Below, one piece after another: positions 36,417 to 46,475 of a stretch of 64,000 nt of DNA. A program made the position numbers and the translations under genes. The notes under the pieces are model-generated. The model worked only from the letters and a program-made list of their open reading frames with translations. It was not told where the DNA came from and did not search any database. How positions within the stretch are numbered: position 1 is the first letter of the stretch; every line of letters begins with the position of its first letter. Source of the stretch: Scilla litardierei (taxonomy: Eukaryota; Streptophyta; Magnoliopsida; Asparagales; Asparagaceae); assembly GCA_030789695.1 (NCBI GenBank), contig CM061142.1, positions 279,117,043 through 279,181,042 on the forward strand, given 5' to 3'.

Positions 36417-38163
36417 TGTTGAGTATTGGACTCCCCAGATTTGGTTTTGGATGATGAGCAAACATAAATAAATAGTGAACTAACACTTTGTGAGCGCAGT
36501 TATGGAGATCGTCGCCAAATTCATGTGAACATCCAAAGCGACGTCTCAAGACTTCTCAAAGCACGTATTCATATGCCTAAAGCTTCGTTGAAGCTTTTGG
36601 ACCATTTTAGAAGTCATGAAGATTCGTTTGAAGCTATTGAAGACGGTATCGTCAAGTTTTATATATAGTCTTTAAGCTTCGTTCGTAGAATGTTAAGCCT
36701 TAAGTAGGTCTTACAATTTATATCTTCATAACGCTCCTATCTTAGCTCTAGGATCTTAGTAGAAGTCCATACAAACATTCCCGAAGCTTCGCTCTTCGAT
36801 TCGCGACTTCTTGTGTATGTTAGTTGGTTCAAGAAGAAGAACTGACCGACTAGATGGTGATCTAGTCGATCGGCAAAGCTTCTTGGACCGACTAGTTTCT
36901 CTCCCAAATTCTAAGCTCTTTACTGTTTACAGTTAGTCGGTATTAGTTGACTCACCGACCGACTAGTTGGTGAACTAGTCGGTCAGTGATGCTTCTTAGA
37001 CCGACTAGTTGAGCTTTACTGTACATGCCAATTTTTCACCTAGTTACTGTTTATCGTTAGTCTGTCTAAGAACGTTTGGTGACCGACTAGTTGATGATCT
37101 ATTCAGTCAACATTTGTTCTTGGACCGACTAAATCAAGTTGTATTCAGACTAATAGTTTTTGACTATTAGTCGGTCTAAGTTAACTGATCGACTGACTAG
37201 TTGAGAAACTAGTCGGTCGGAAAGTCTTCTTGGACCGACTAGTTTTCTAGGTCTGAAATCTCATATGTTCACTGTTCATCCTTTAGTCGGTTCATGTTGT
37301 TTCACCGACCGACTGTTGATGAACTAGTCGGTCAGTGGTTGTTCTTTGACCGACTAATTGCCCCAGATTTCCAACCGTTGGGAGATGACCTAGCTCGATT
37401 TTGTGGGACCCTATAAATAAGAAGCTTGGTCATTTCTCTCAAGGTTAGGGCTGCTATTGAGAGACTTATTCAGATTGAAAGAGTTAGAGATTAAAACTCA
37501 TTTCCAAATCTCTCTCTTCCTCACAAGAAATCTTTCTCTCTCTCATTTGAGATCTAGAATCCATCTTGAGAGAACTTTGTTCTTGTTGAGCCATCCAAGC
37601 TATTGCTTGATTCAAGTCTCCTATTCATTCCTAGGCACCCATTGCTGCTCATATTGATGGTGCTAGGTCTTGGTGACTTCTCCTTCCTCAAATCCCTCCT
37701 TGCCCTTATTTGGTAAGAATACTCAAGGTATATGGTTTGTGGTAAGTTGTTGTTTATTTCATATAAACTCTTTTATTGCTATTGTTTCTCTCGGTTGTGA
37801 GAGAAGGTTGTGATCCCGGGTTGTGGGATTCACTATTTCTATTGATTGTATGATTTGATCTTGTGAAGGTTTTTCACAAGGTATTCATAGTGGAAATCTA
37901 GGGTTAGGGTTTCTAACCTTAGTATCCGGAGGGGATCCGGGTGTTCTGGGACGTAGGATCACCGGGTACAAGTCGGGGAGACTTGGGTGGATCCGAACCC
38001 ATCATATCAATTGTTAGCATTGTTTATTTGTTGTTGTCATATTTTAGCTTCCGCATTTGTTGGTAGTAGTTTGCACGATAATTAGGAATTATACTCCTTG
38101 TTATTTTTAAAGTACTATTCGCCCCCCCTCTAGTACTTGTGCAGTAGGTTTCAGGGCATTACA
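36417..38163 (+). repeat. E3 3' LTR
   Basis: TGTTGAGTATTGG ... GGGCATTACA, 1747 bp, directly after the PPT. It has the same palindrome array (about 36840-37355) and TATA (about 37409) as the 5' copy. It is followed by the AGATG target duplication. Confidence 0.95.
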
Positions 38164-38168
38164 AGATG

Positions 38169-38402
38169 GTCCGTAGTGGGGATTCCATATCCCTAGACAT
38201 TTTATTATATTAATATTTCTCTTGATATTTGAACGATTGTGACTGTTATACCCAGAAATATTCTTGATTCTCTTGATAGCTAGGTGATCGGAAAAGGACA
38301 CAGTCATTTGTCCTCCCTGAGATCGATACCCGCTCGCCGTTACACCGTGCGCTTGCGGTAAGACTACAAGTTGTTTTTCAGGTGTACACTCGGACGCGAT
38401 TA
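38169..38402 (+). repeat. A 3' LTR, right part
   Basis: It continues the LTR after the E3 target duplication and aligns with 16048-16279. The end reads GCGATTA where the 5' LTR has GCGATCA, so the terminal CA has mutated to TA. B's ORF1 begins directly after it. Confidence 0.82.
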
Positions 38403-38916
38403 GTAATCCCGTCACCGGCCGGGGTGAAAGCAATGGAGCCGAGACCCTCTATTGCTATGTGGGTGTAGGTCGGGGCATGGACACTAAGGAATCGGTCGAA
38501 ACCGATAGCTCGGTAAAGGTGGTGAACTCCCTGTAGGAGTCCGAGGGACGTAAGGCGGGCACGTCTAGAAAAGTGGTAGGGATGAGGCGGCGCTGGGAGA
38601 GCCTGTAAAAGTGCTCTTAGTGAGAGGGGTCTCGGAACTGGAGACCAAAAGTCGGGAGACCTGGAGTGGGGTCATCACGGGGGGGTGCAGGGTGTAGAGG
38701 CGAAGCGGTGGAGACAGTAGATGGTGCAATGGTGACAGGAGTGGTGGTGGTGGGGATGGTGGTAATGACAGCCGGAGCTGTGGTAGAGGGTGTAGTGGTG
38801 GTAGTGGAAGAAGTGGTAGTGAGGCGTGCACGACGCTGGGGACGGGAAGAGGAGGCGCCAGAAGACGGCCTCTTCCCGCGAGCGGGGGGTGTGGTAGATC
38901 CACGTGTGCGAACCAT
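38403..38916 (-). pseudogene. B ATHILA ORF1-like protein, N-terminal part
   Basis: MVRTRGSTTPPARG starts at 38916, followed by a Thr/Pro-rich stretch and LQFRDPSH, then a TAA in place of continuing text. EHFYRLSQRRL and TFLDVPALR follow, the counterparts of RARFERISHRSF and SVHLADFERL in A. A frameshift near 38455 precedes IEGLGSIAFTPAGDG. It is cut by the A insertion; the rest lies left of the window. Confidence 0.75.
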
Positions 38917-40506
38917 GGTGTATGCGATATATGAAGTACGGTATGAAAATATAGAGGGGAACAAGTGTACCGCAAGTACGAATGATGCCAAAGCGCAAAT
39001 GATCCCCCAAGCTAGTCACACTGCTACCACTGACATAGGAGGAGAGTACCTACAATTTGAAATGGGAAAAACGTCAGATAATCGATCAAAATTGGGTGAT
39101 ACGCAGATATGGGGTTACACGGGCCGAGCAGTGAAGCTTCTCGGTCTAAGATGGGCTACTCGGTGGAGGGGGTGTGACCGAGCACCGAGGTGCTCGGTCT
39201 GTGCCCTAGGGCAAAATTCGGGGGGGGGGGGGGGGTGGGCGTGTGTGGTGATAGAAAGAGTGGGGGGGTTTTAGGGCGACGGTGGTGGGGTTTCGATGAG
39301 GCGGTGGTGGGGTTTAAGGAGGGGGGTGGTTGGGCGGAGTCGTCGGTGGCGGTGGAGCCGTCGACGGCTCCGTCGAGTAATCGGGGGAAGAGGGAGGCGG
39401 GGAGATAGAGAGAGGAAAGGGGGAAAGAGGATATGGGAATTCGGTGGGGGGAAAAGATGGCGGCGCCGTCGGCGGCGGTGGCACCGTCGGAGGCGGTGGC
39501 GTCGTCGATGGAGCCGTCGGGTGAGTAGGGAGGCGGCGAAGGGGGGAAGAGAGAGAGGCGGCAAAAAGATAGAGAGGGGGAAGAAGGAGGGAGGGAGAGG
39601 GGAGAGAGTGGGGGGTTTACCGGCGTTGGGCAGCACTGAAGGCGTCGCCGACGGCAGTTCGGGCGGAGACATCGGGGGGGGGATAACGAGCATGGGGGTT
39701 AGGAGAGCTCAGGGGGGGAATTAGAGGGTAAATTTTTTTAGGGGTAAATTTTTTTCTATGGTGGGATTAAAAGGGAGCGGGTTGCGGGTTAAAACCTTGA
39801 CCCGACTCGGTCCGAGCAGCTAGGCTGCTCGACCGGGTCAAATGAAAGATCTAGATGTGAAATACTCCCTCCGAGTCGTGTCCTGGTCGGGCCGAGCCAA
39901 TAATACTCTGTCCGGGTCGACAGAGTGACGTTTTCTCCCCCAAATTTCAAGCCTGTACGACTCGATCGAGCAGTAGGGTGCTCAGTCCGCATCGAATCCT
40001 ACTCGGGCCGAGCCAACAATATTCTGTCTGGATCGACAGAGTGACGTTTTCTCCCCAACTTCAATCTCCTATAGTACTCGATCAAGCAGTTGTCTTCTCG
40101 GTCCGAGTCTATATCTTCTCGGACCGAGCAGCAAGCTGCTCGGGCCGAGCGAAATGGCCGCATTTCTCCGTATCTATGCTGCTCGACCCAGCAGGTGAGT
40201 TGCTCGGTCCGAGTCTCCTGTGTCTCTTTTTCCTCTTCTTTTCCCTTGGTTTTCTGCTCAAATCTTCGAATCCGTTGATTTCCTCCGGATTCCTTCCGTT
40301 TATAATGACCATATGCATACCCCCAACTGTCTGTCCTGCACAAAACACGAACTCATCACATTTTTATGATTTTTATAATTTTATTTAAAATCGAGAAATA
40401 AAAATAAAAATAAGAAAACTAAGGAAGAGAGTCCAAAATCTAAGGAATTGGGTTGCCTCCCAATAAGCACTCGTTTTCAGTCATGAGCTCGACTCCCTCT
40501 AATATA
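38917..40506 (-). promoter_or_regulatory. B protease-ORF1 spacer: palindromes and G/C-skewed leader
   Basis: CTCGGTCCGAG and relatives repeat at about 39800-40215 (minus: upstream of ORF1). From 39190 to 39720 the plus strand is almost pure purine/G-rich, including 16 consecutive G at 39220-39235. On the minus strand this is a C/T-rich leader before ORF1. Arg- and Gly-rich ORFs here are composition artefacts. Confidence 0.5.
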
Positions 40507-42249
40507 TCAATGCTCGTTTGGTGCGCGTGGTGGTCGCACGTCAATATTTGGGGTGGTGCAAACCGACGGTATTTGATTTCTGCCTACTCCATTATTCTCC
40601 TCCACATAAGATATAGTCTCCAGTGCTTGATGACTTGATGATTGACGAAGAAACTCATCATCCAATACTTGGATGTACGTGAAGACCCCTTTGTTGTAGG
40701 TTGGGTCACCGTCGTCGTCGATGCTTGCCATCATTGGGTCCTTCATGACCCCTTGAGCACTGAACTCTTCCATTACTTCCTCTTCAAGAAGCTCCAGATA
40801 ACTGGCCCCTTCTACATGGGCACGCTCCCTCATCGGCTTTTGTAGCCAGAACTCAGCTTCAATATCCCCCACATTGAGGGAGAGGGTCCCTTCCCGGACG
40901 TCTATAAGAACTCCGGCTGTCGCCATGAAGGGGCGGCCGAGCATGAGTTGAGAGCTCCCTCCCTCAGGCATGTCCATAATGATGAAGTCGACTGGGACAC
41001 ATAGCCCTGGAGGTATTTAAAGGATGATGTCCCTCGCTACTCCCACTGGGTAGTTGATAGAGTGGTCGGCGAGCTGGATGGACATGCTCGTTGGTTCCAG
41101 CTCAGTTCCTGTCTGGAGTCTTTTGAAGATGGAGAGGGGCATTAGGCTGATGCTAGCCCCTAAGTCAATCAACGCCCTGCTGATCGGCATCCCTCCAATG
41201 GAGCATGACACGGTGAAGCTCTCCAGATCCGGCCGCTTCTGATGGAGGTCATTCTTGATAATGGAGGTAGAATCCTCCAACAGTTTGATTTCTTCCAGCT
41301 TCCTTTTTCCCGTGATGAGATCCTTCAGAAATTTGGCATATGTCGGGATCTCGGTTATGGCATCAATAAACGGGATATTCAGCTGAATCCCCTTTAGTAA
41401 CTACATAAACTTGGAGTACTTCTTCTCCAATTTGGCTAGGGTTAGCCTATGTGGGTATGGAGGAGGAGGTCTGGAGACTTTTCCCTTAGATGCATCAACG
41501 GAAGTCGTCGTCGTCGTTGGTATGACGGGAGGTGCATCCAATTTCTCCTCAATAGTGCCAGGCCCTTCAGTGGCCTCAACCCTGTCGTTGTCATCAATAA
41601 CTTCTTCGATGGTGACCTTCTCCTTGTTCAGCACCAGAACCATAATGTGATCAGTCACCCGTCCGCCACGTATGGTCACTAAAACCACGGCATTGGCTTG
41701 AGCTCTAGGGTTAGTCTCCAGCTGGGAGGGTAATCTCACCTGATTCTTTAGCAGCTGCGACATTTGCCCACTCAGTTCATCGAGTGAAGAATTAATATTC
41801 TTGAATTGATTCGATGTATCTTGATTAAAGCGAATCTGGCCGCTCATGAAGGTCTCTAGTGTAGACTTGAGATTAGAATTTGGAGGAGCCTGCGCATAAT
41901 TCTGCTGAGGCGGCCGGTTGAACTGATATCCCGGTGGCCTGTAAGGCCCAGCTGGCCTAAAGCCGTCCTATTGCTGGCTCTGCTACTGCTGAGGAGGTGG
42001 TGGTGGTCTATTAAATTGCGGAGGTTGCAGCCCTCCGCTTGGGTTTCCAAAGAAAAACCCCTGGTGATTCCTGGTGGCCGGATGCTGCCACTGGTTCCGT
42101 CCCTCTCCTTGGACGTACTGCACGGTCTTGGATGTCTCAGCACCCTCATAGTGGCCCTCAATAAGGATATATCCGGGATCTACATACTCCTCCTCGAGAT
42201 GGTAGGAGGTGCTGGGTGCCGCTGGGATGGAGTCTAGGTGTTGCTTGAT
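40507..42249 (-). pseudogene. gag: B Gag-protease, N-terminus missing, several stops
   Basis: The frame can be followed from 42249 (HLDSIPAAPST) through TVQYVQGEGRNQW and NHQGFFFGNP. Gln/Pro-rich text with TAG stops in place of CAG lies near 41970. MSGQIRFNQDTSNQF starts at 41847. The protease-like RALIDLGASISLMPLS (about 41180) and LMLGRPFMATAG (about 40940) retain DLGA and LGRPF, which A has lost. It ends acidic at 40507. Packaging role expected; this copy is dead. Confidence 0.85.
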
Positions 42250-42250
42250 G

Positions 42251-42265
42251 CGGGATCTACATACT
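42251..42265 (+). repeat. 15 bp templated filler at the B/E4 junction
   Basis: CGGGATCTACATACT at 42251-42265 copies 42174-42188, 77 bp to the left inside B gag. It bridges B gag and the truncated E4 LTR; its last bases overlap the LTR text ACTTCTCC. Confidence 0.8.
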
Positions 42266-44060
42266 TCTCCCTACTTGGTGTTAATGATGAGCAAACATAA
42301 ATACTTGTGACTAATCCCCTATTTTGCAGTTAATCCATTACCTAAGCTATTTATGAAGATCTACATGCAATGGATGACTCTCAAATGTCATTGAAGGCAA
42401 ATGACATGAATTGGTTGATTGTAGATTATGATTGAAGCTCTGTGAAGACTTCAAGCTCATATGATGGAAACAAGAGATTATTCGTCAATGTAATTTTTTC
42501 TTTTATCTCTTCTAGTATGTAGCTTAGAAGTAGAACTTTGATGGAGCACTCACACACATCTACATTCAGTCATAGGACTCCTTTAGATCAATTGCCCTTT
42601 GACTCCAATTCTTTTCTCTATTGGTTGTGCAAGGATTGTTTATAACAGTCGACTGCTTAACATTTTACAATCGACTGTCTCAGAAACAGTCGACTATATT
42701 TTGTTCTACAGTCGCCTATTATGCACAGACTTTTACAATATAGTTTTGGGCCTTCTCTTATTACTTCGCACAGGCTACTGGTGAATGATATACAGGCGCC
42801 TATCCTTGTGACAGTCGACTGTGTTGTGTAAATCAATCGCCTGTCTATCCATGCCCAAACTTTGTTTGATCTGACTTTTACGGCCAGTCGACTAATGCTG
42901 TATATACAGTCGACTGTCTATTAGATCAGTCGACTGTCTATGCTGCAACAGTCGCCTGTCTGTAAGTCATTTCTTTGACTCAATTCTCTGGAAATTTCTC
43001 ATGCCTTTGACAGTCGTCTGTATAAGGATTTACATTCGCTTGTTCTGATTAATGTCGATTGTGTTCCTTGTATCAGTCGTCTGTCCTGTTCTTGTGAGAT
43101 TTCCAGTATTTATCTAACTTACCCATCTCTCAGCCAGTCGCCTGTCGAAGGAATTACAGTGGCCTATTGGTTTAACAGTCGACTGTCTTCGCTTCATCAG
43201 TCGACTGTCCACGTGGTAAGTTACCGTTATGAATTCTCACCTACCCTTGCTGACTGTGCAACAGTCAACTGTGTACTGTTCAACAGTCGACTGTCGCGAG
43301 TTCAGATTCTATCCGTAGAGATTTTTCTCACGGATTCCGATTAGGTTTTTGCCTAAACTATTTTGCAGATTTTAGAAATCTATAAAGAGAGCTTTTACTA
43401 TTCCATTGGAAGGTTACTCATTCATTGCAAAATCTCTCAAGCTTTCATTTCCAAAGATCAAAGCTCTCAAATCCAAAGCCCTAAGTATTTCCAAATCTTG
43501 TTCTCTTGCTCTCCAACCGAGAACCAAAGAGTGATCATCTAGGCAATTGGTGCAGTCAAGAGAAAGGGCTTATCCTCTCTTCCAAGAGAGTTCTTCAATA
43601 CACATCACACTCCTCCTTCAAGTTCTACTTCAAGGCATAGGTGATTGTAAGTGTTGTTTTCATTATTTCATAACATTCGTTATTTGAGTTGTGCTCTCGA
43701 TTGTGAGAGTGGTTTGCTTGCTCCCAAGTTGTGGGAGTCAAGGACATCGATTGTATTCGATTGCACTTGTAGGGTTGCTACAAGTGGGCTTTAACGAAAC
43801 CTCAAGTTAGGGTTCTAACTTGAGTATCCGGTGGTATCCGGGTTGTATGGATGTAGGATTACCGGGAACAAGTCAGGAGTTGACTTGGGTAATCCGAACC
43901 CTTGAAATATCTCTGCGTTTGTGTGTGTTTCGTTTTGGGTTGTTTTTCTATTCCGCACTATTTGTTGGATTGCATTATATTTGGCGTAAATTCCTTTTAA
44001 ATTTCCATAAACACTATTCAACCCCCCTTCTATGTTTTCCACATAGACATGGTCCTTACA
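42263..44060 (+). repeat. E4 5' LTR, first 13 bp missing
   Basis: It matches the 3' LTR from base 14 onward. Palindromes CAGTCGACTG/CAGTCGCCTG lie at about 42640-43300. TATA-like ATCTATAAAGAG is at about 43378. It ends GGTCCTTACA. Confidence 0.92.
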
Positions 44061-44061
44061 A

Positions 44062-44079
44062 TTGGTATCAAACTGCAAG
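44062..44079 (+). other. E4 primer binding site, mutated
   Basis: TTGGTATCAAACTGCAAG follows the LTR by one base. The Met-tRNA core TTGGTATCA is kept and the rest has drifted from E2's TTGGTATCGGAGCAAGG. Confidence 0.8.
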
Positions 44080-44088
44080 GTTACATCT

Positions 44089-46415
44089 ATGGCATCCAAC
44101 AACAACAACGTTCCATCGCCGCCTTCATACAACAATCACGATCGTGATGGAGCGTCCACACTTCTGAAGGTCAATCTACGGTGCGCCCTCCGCGTTTTAA
44201 TGGTACAAATTTTAGCTATTGGAAATGCAGGATGGATACGTTCCTTAGGAGTGCTTCGCTTTGGAGAACCCTCCACAAGGAATACGTCGAGCCCACTGAA
44301 GTAGATTTCGACAAATGGACGACTTCCAAGAAGTCTGCCGAAGTCAACAACGCTAAAGCAATGAACGCTCTTCATTGTTCGTTGGACCCGAATGAGTTCA
44401 ATAAGATATGCACATGTAAGAGTGCATATCAAATTTGGAACCATCTCATCATTACCCACGAGGGAACGAATAAGTTAAAACTTTCAAAGTTATATGTTAC
44501 CGTGCAAAACTTCGATTTATTTCATTTGCAGGACAATGAAAGCATTGCATCGATGTACGGACGTTTTACCGACATCATCAATGAATTGGAAGCCCTTCGC
44601 CAAATATATTCCGAACCGGATAAGGTAAGGAAGATCATCATGGGGATGACCTCCAAATGAGAAAGAAGAGCAATCGTCATCGAGGATGTCAATGACTTGA
44701 AGAACTACACCGTGGTGAATCTCATCGGGACTCTTATGTCTAACGAAGTAAGACGGGACAACCGATTGAAGATTCGAGCCATGATGAATCCTTCGGAGGC
44801 CAAGAAGAAAGCTTTGGCATTCAACACCAATTCATCATCTCCGAAAGTGATGTATCCGAGAACGAGATGGATTTGGGTGAAATGGCCCAAATGGCAAAGA
44901 AGTTCCAATGCTTCTTCTGCAATGGTAAATTTCCCTCCAACAAACGTTTTGAGTCTACTAATGCTACTTCCTCTCTTTACTATAAATGTAATAAGCCAGG
45001 GCACATTAAGAGGGATTGCCCAATGCTAAAGAACAAAGAGAAATGGAAGGCACCGAAGTAGAACAAGTCTGATAAGAACAAGAGAGACAAGAAGAAAGGA
45101 CTCGTATGTACCTTCGACGACTCAAGTGATGACTCATCAAGCGATTCCGATGATGAGAAGGGTGAGAGCACTCACATGTGTTTCATGGCTCTAGAAGACC
45201 CTCTCCGATGAGAGTGATTCCGACATGGACGACACCAAGGTAACAATGGATGAACTTCGTATTGCTAATGAAGAAGTATTTGCTAAATACCAATCTTTAA
45301 TGCTTAGATACACTAGCTTAAAGAAATCAAATGCTAGCAAGTTATCCATTCCATGCATTATCAACAATGACACCATTGTTGATACTTTAACTCTTGAGAA
45401 AGCAAACTTAGCTTCTCAAAATATCACTATGAGAGATGAGGTGAATACCCTCAAATCTCAACTAGATCAAACACATCCTAATGATAATAGTGATCTAGTT
45501 ACACGTCACACACAATTGGGTTTAGAGAATGATTCTCTTAAAACTCAAGTGCACGAGCTCAAAGCACGGGTGTCCACCTTGGATACCAACATTTCTTCTT
45601 TAAAGGAGAAATATGAGCTCATGTCCTCCCGTATTGTGAGATTCAATAAGGGAAAAGGACAATTGGATGATTTGCTTGCAAACCAATTTCCAGCCACACA
45701 TCGTGTTGGTCTTGGGTTTGTGAAAGCGAATGCATCTAATGATCGCACCTCTTATAGTAGTGTCACTATAGATTTTGTGAGGCCTTCCTCCGGTGCATCC
45801 ACAAGTGGTGTCAAAGACACTATAGGTAGCAATCCTACCAAGAATGTCACCACTTCACCTTCTCTTCCTTTTGGTAAGAAACCCACTAAGGGTGGAAACC
45901 AAAAGCAAGGCCATGCTTATATGTACACTAATACTCATCCACGTAGGAAACATCCTACTTCACAAGTGGATAATCATGTCACATTCAATGCTCCGCACCC
46001 ACGGACACGTACACAACCACACATGAGAAATACTCATGTACGTGCTCCTACACATCCGTATACTCATACGCATCATTCTTTCATGTATGCTCATCCTCCA
46101 CATGTCATACATTATCCATATGCTTCATATAATATGCATGTTCCCAAGCATACATATCATCCTAGAATGTACAATGCATATCCTCCACCACATCTCTATG
46201 CTAGAAATCATGTTCCTAAGATGCATGCACCACATAGAAATCCAACACATATGCATGCAACTAGGAAGAGGACACCCAAGATTTACACTATTTGGGGTCC
46301 TAAGAACACTAGTCTTAATGATAGGAATGCTTATGTTGAATCCTATTTTCATGATGTGATTAGAAATAGTAATTATGTTGGGAAGTGGAAGTCCACTTGG
46401 ACTTGGCTTCCAAAG
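44089..46415 (+). pseudogene. gag: E4 Gag, frameshifts and stops
   Basis: MASNNNNVPSPP starts at 44089. A shift near 44165 precedes PPRFNGTNFSYWKCRM (capsid region). TGA at 44658 replaces a Trp codon. A shift near 44850 precedes the zinc knuckle YKCNKPGHIKRDC, and a TAG lies at 45059. The coiled-coil part (45225-45690) and His-rich C-terminus are open to WLPK at 46415. Confidence 0.88.
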
Positions 46416-46475
46416 GGCTAATCCCCTTGGACCCAACAAACATTGGGTACCATAAGCTTATGGTATATTATATAG
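46416..46475 (+). other. E4 gag-pol interrupter (60 nt)
   Basis: GGC, TAA, stem-loop GGACCCAA..TTGGGTACC (46429-46451) and TATATAG, between Gag AAG and Pol GTA. The stem matches E1/E3 exactly while the loop and surroundings differ. The left border is GG here, not GT, in this decayed copy. Confidence 0.6.

Larger units (their letters stand above)
25820..38163 (+). mobile_element. E3: Sirevirus-type Ty1/copia element, complete but decayed
   Basis: It has two LTRs, PBS, gag, pol, spacer, ORF3 and PPT in the same order and family as E1, in the opposite orientation. The target duplication AGATG is at 25813-25817 and 38164-38168, with two extra bases (AA) between the left copy and the LTR. Gag has frameshifts, and pol has four in-frame stops and a frameshift. 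LTRs differ by a few percent by eye. Confidence 0.95.
15911..38402 (+). mobile_element. A: pol-less Athila-type gypsy element (interrupted by E3)
   Basis: In order: the tail of the 5' LTR, a tRNA-Asp type PBS, gag-protease, a spacer with GGGAGGCAACCCA, ATHILA ORF1, a long 3' noncoding part, a PPT, and a 3' LTR split by E3. About 500 bp separate the protease from the GGGAGGCAACCCA segment, so RT, RNase H and integrase are absent, not merely decayed. The two LTR tails differ at roughly 25 of about 365 aligned bases by eye, making A older than E1 and E3, as nesting requires. Being pol-less, it would need enzymes from an autonomous Athila element. Confidence 0.85.
38403..42249 (-). mobile_element. 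B: second pol-less Athila-type element, both ends lost
   Basis: Minus-strand order: gag-protease (42249 to 40507), the GGGAGGCAACCCA marker (40450-40462), palindromes, a G/C-skewed leader, ATHILA ORF1 (38916 on). This is the same order and pol absence as A, with a different palindrome (CTCGGTCCGAG). Its ORF1 is interrupted by A at 38402. Its gag N-terminus is missing at the E4 junction. The LTR at 53761-55260 carries the same palindrome and probably belongs to this family. Confidence 0.8.

Noticed and set aside
39271..39724. Arg-rich and Leu/Pro-rich ORFs
   Set aside because: Products of the purine-skewed tract; no family resemblance and the true B ORF1 starts elsewhere.
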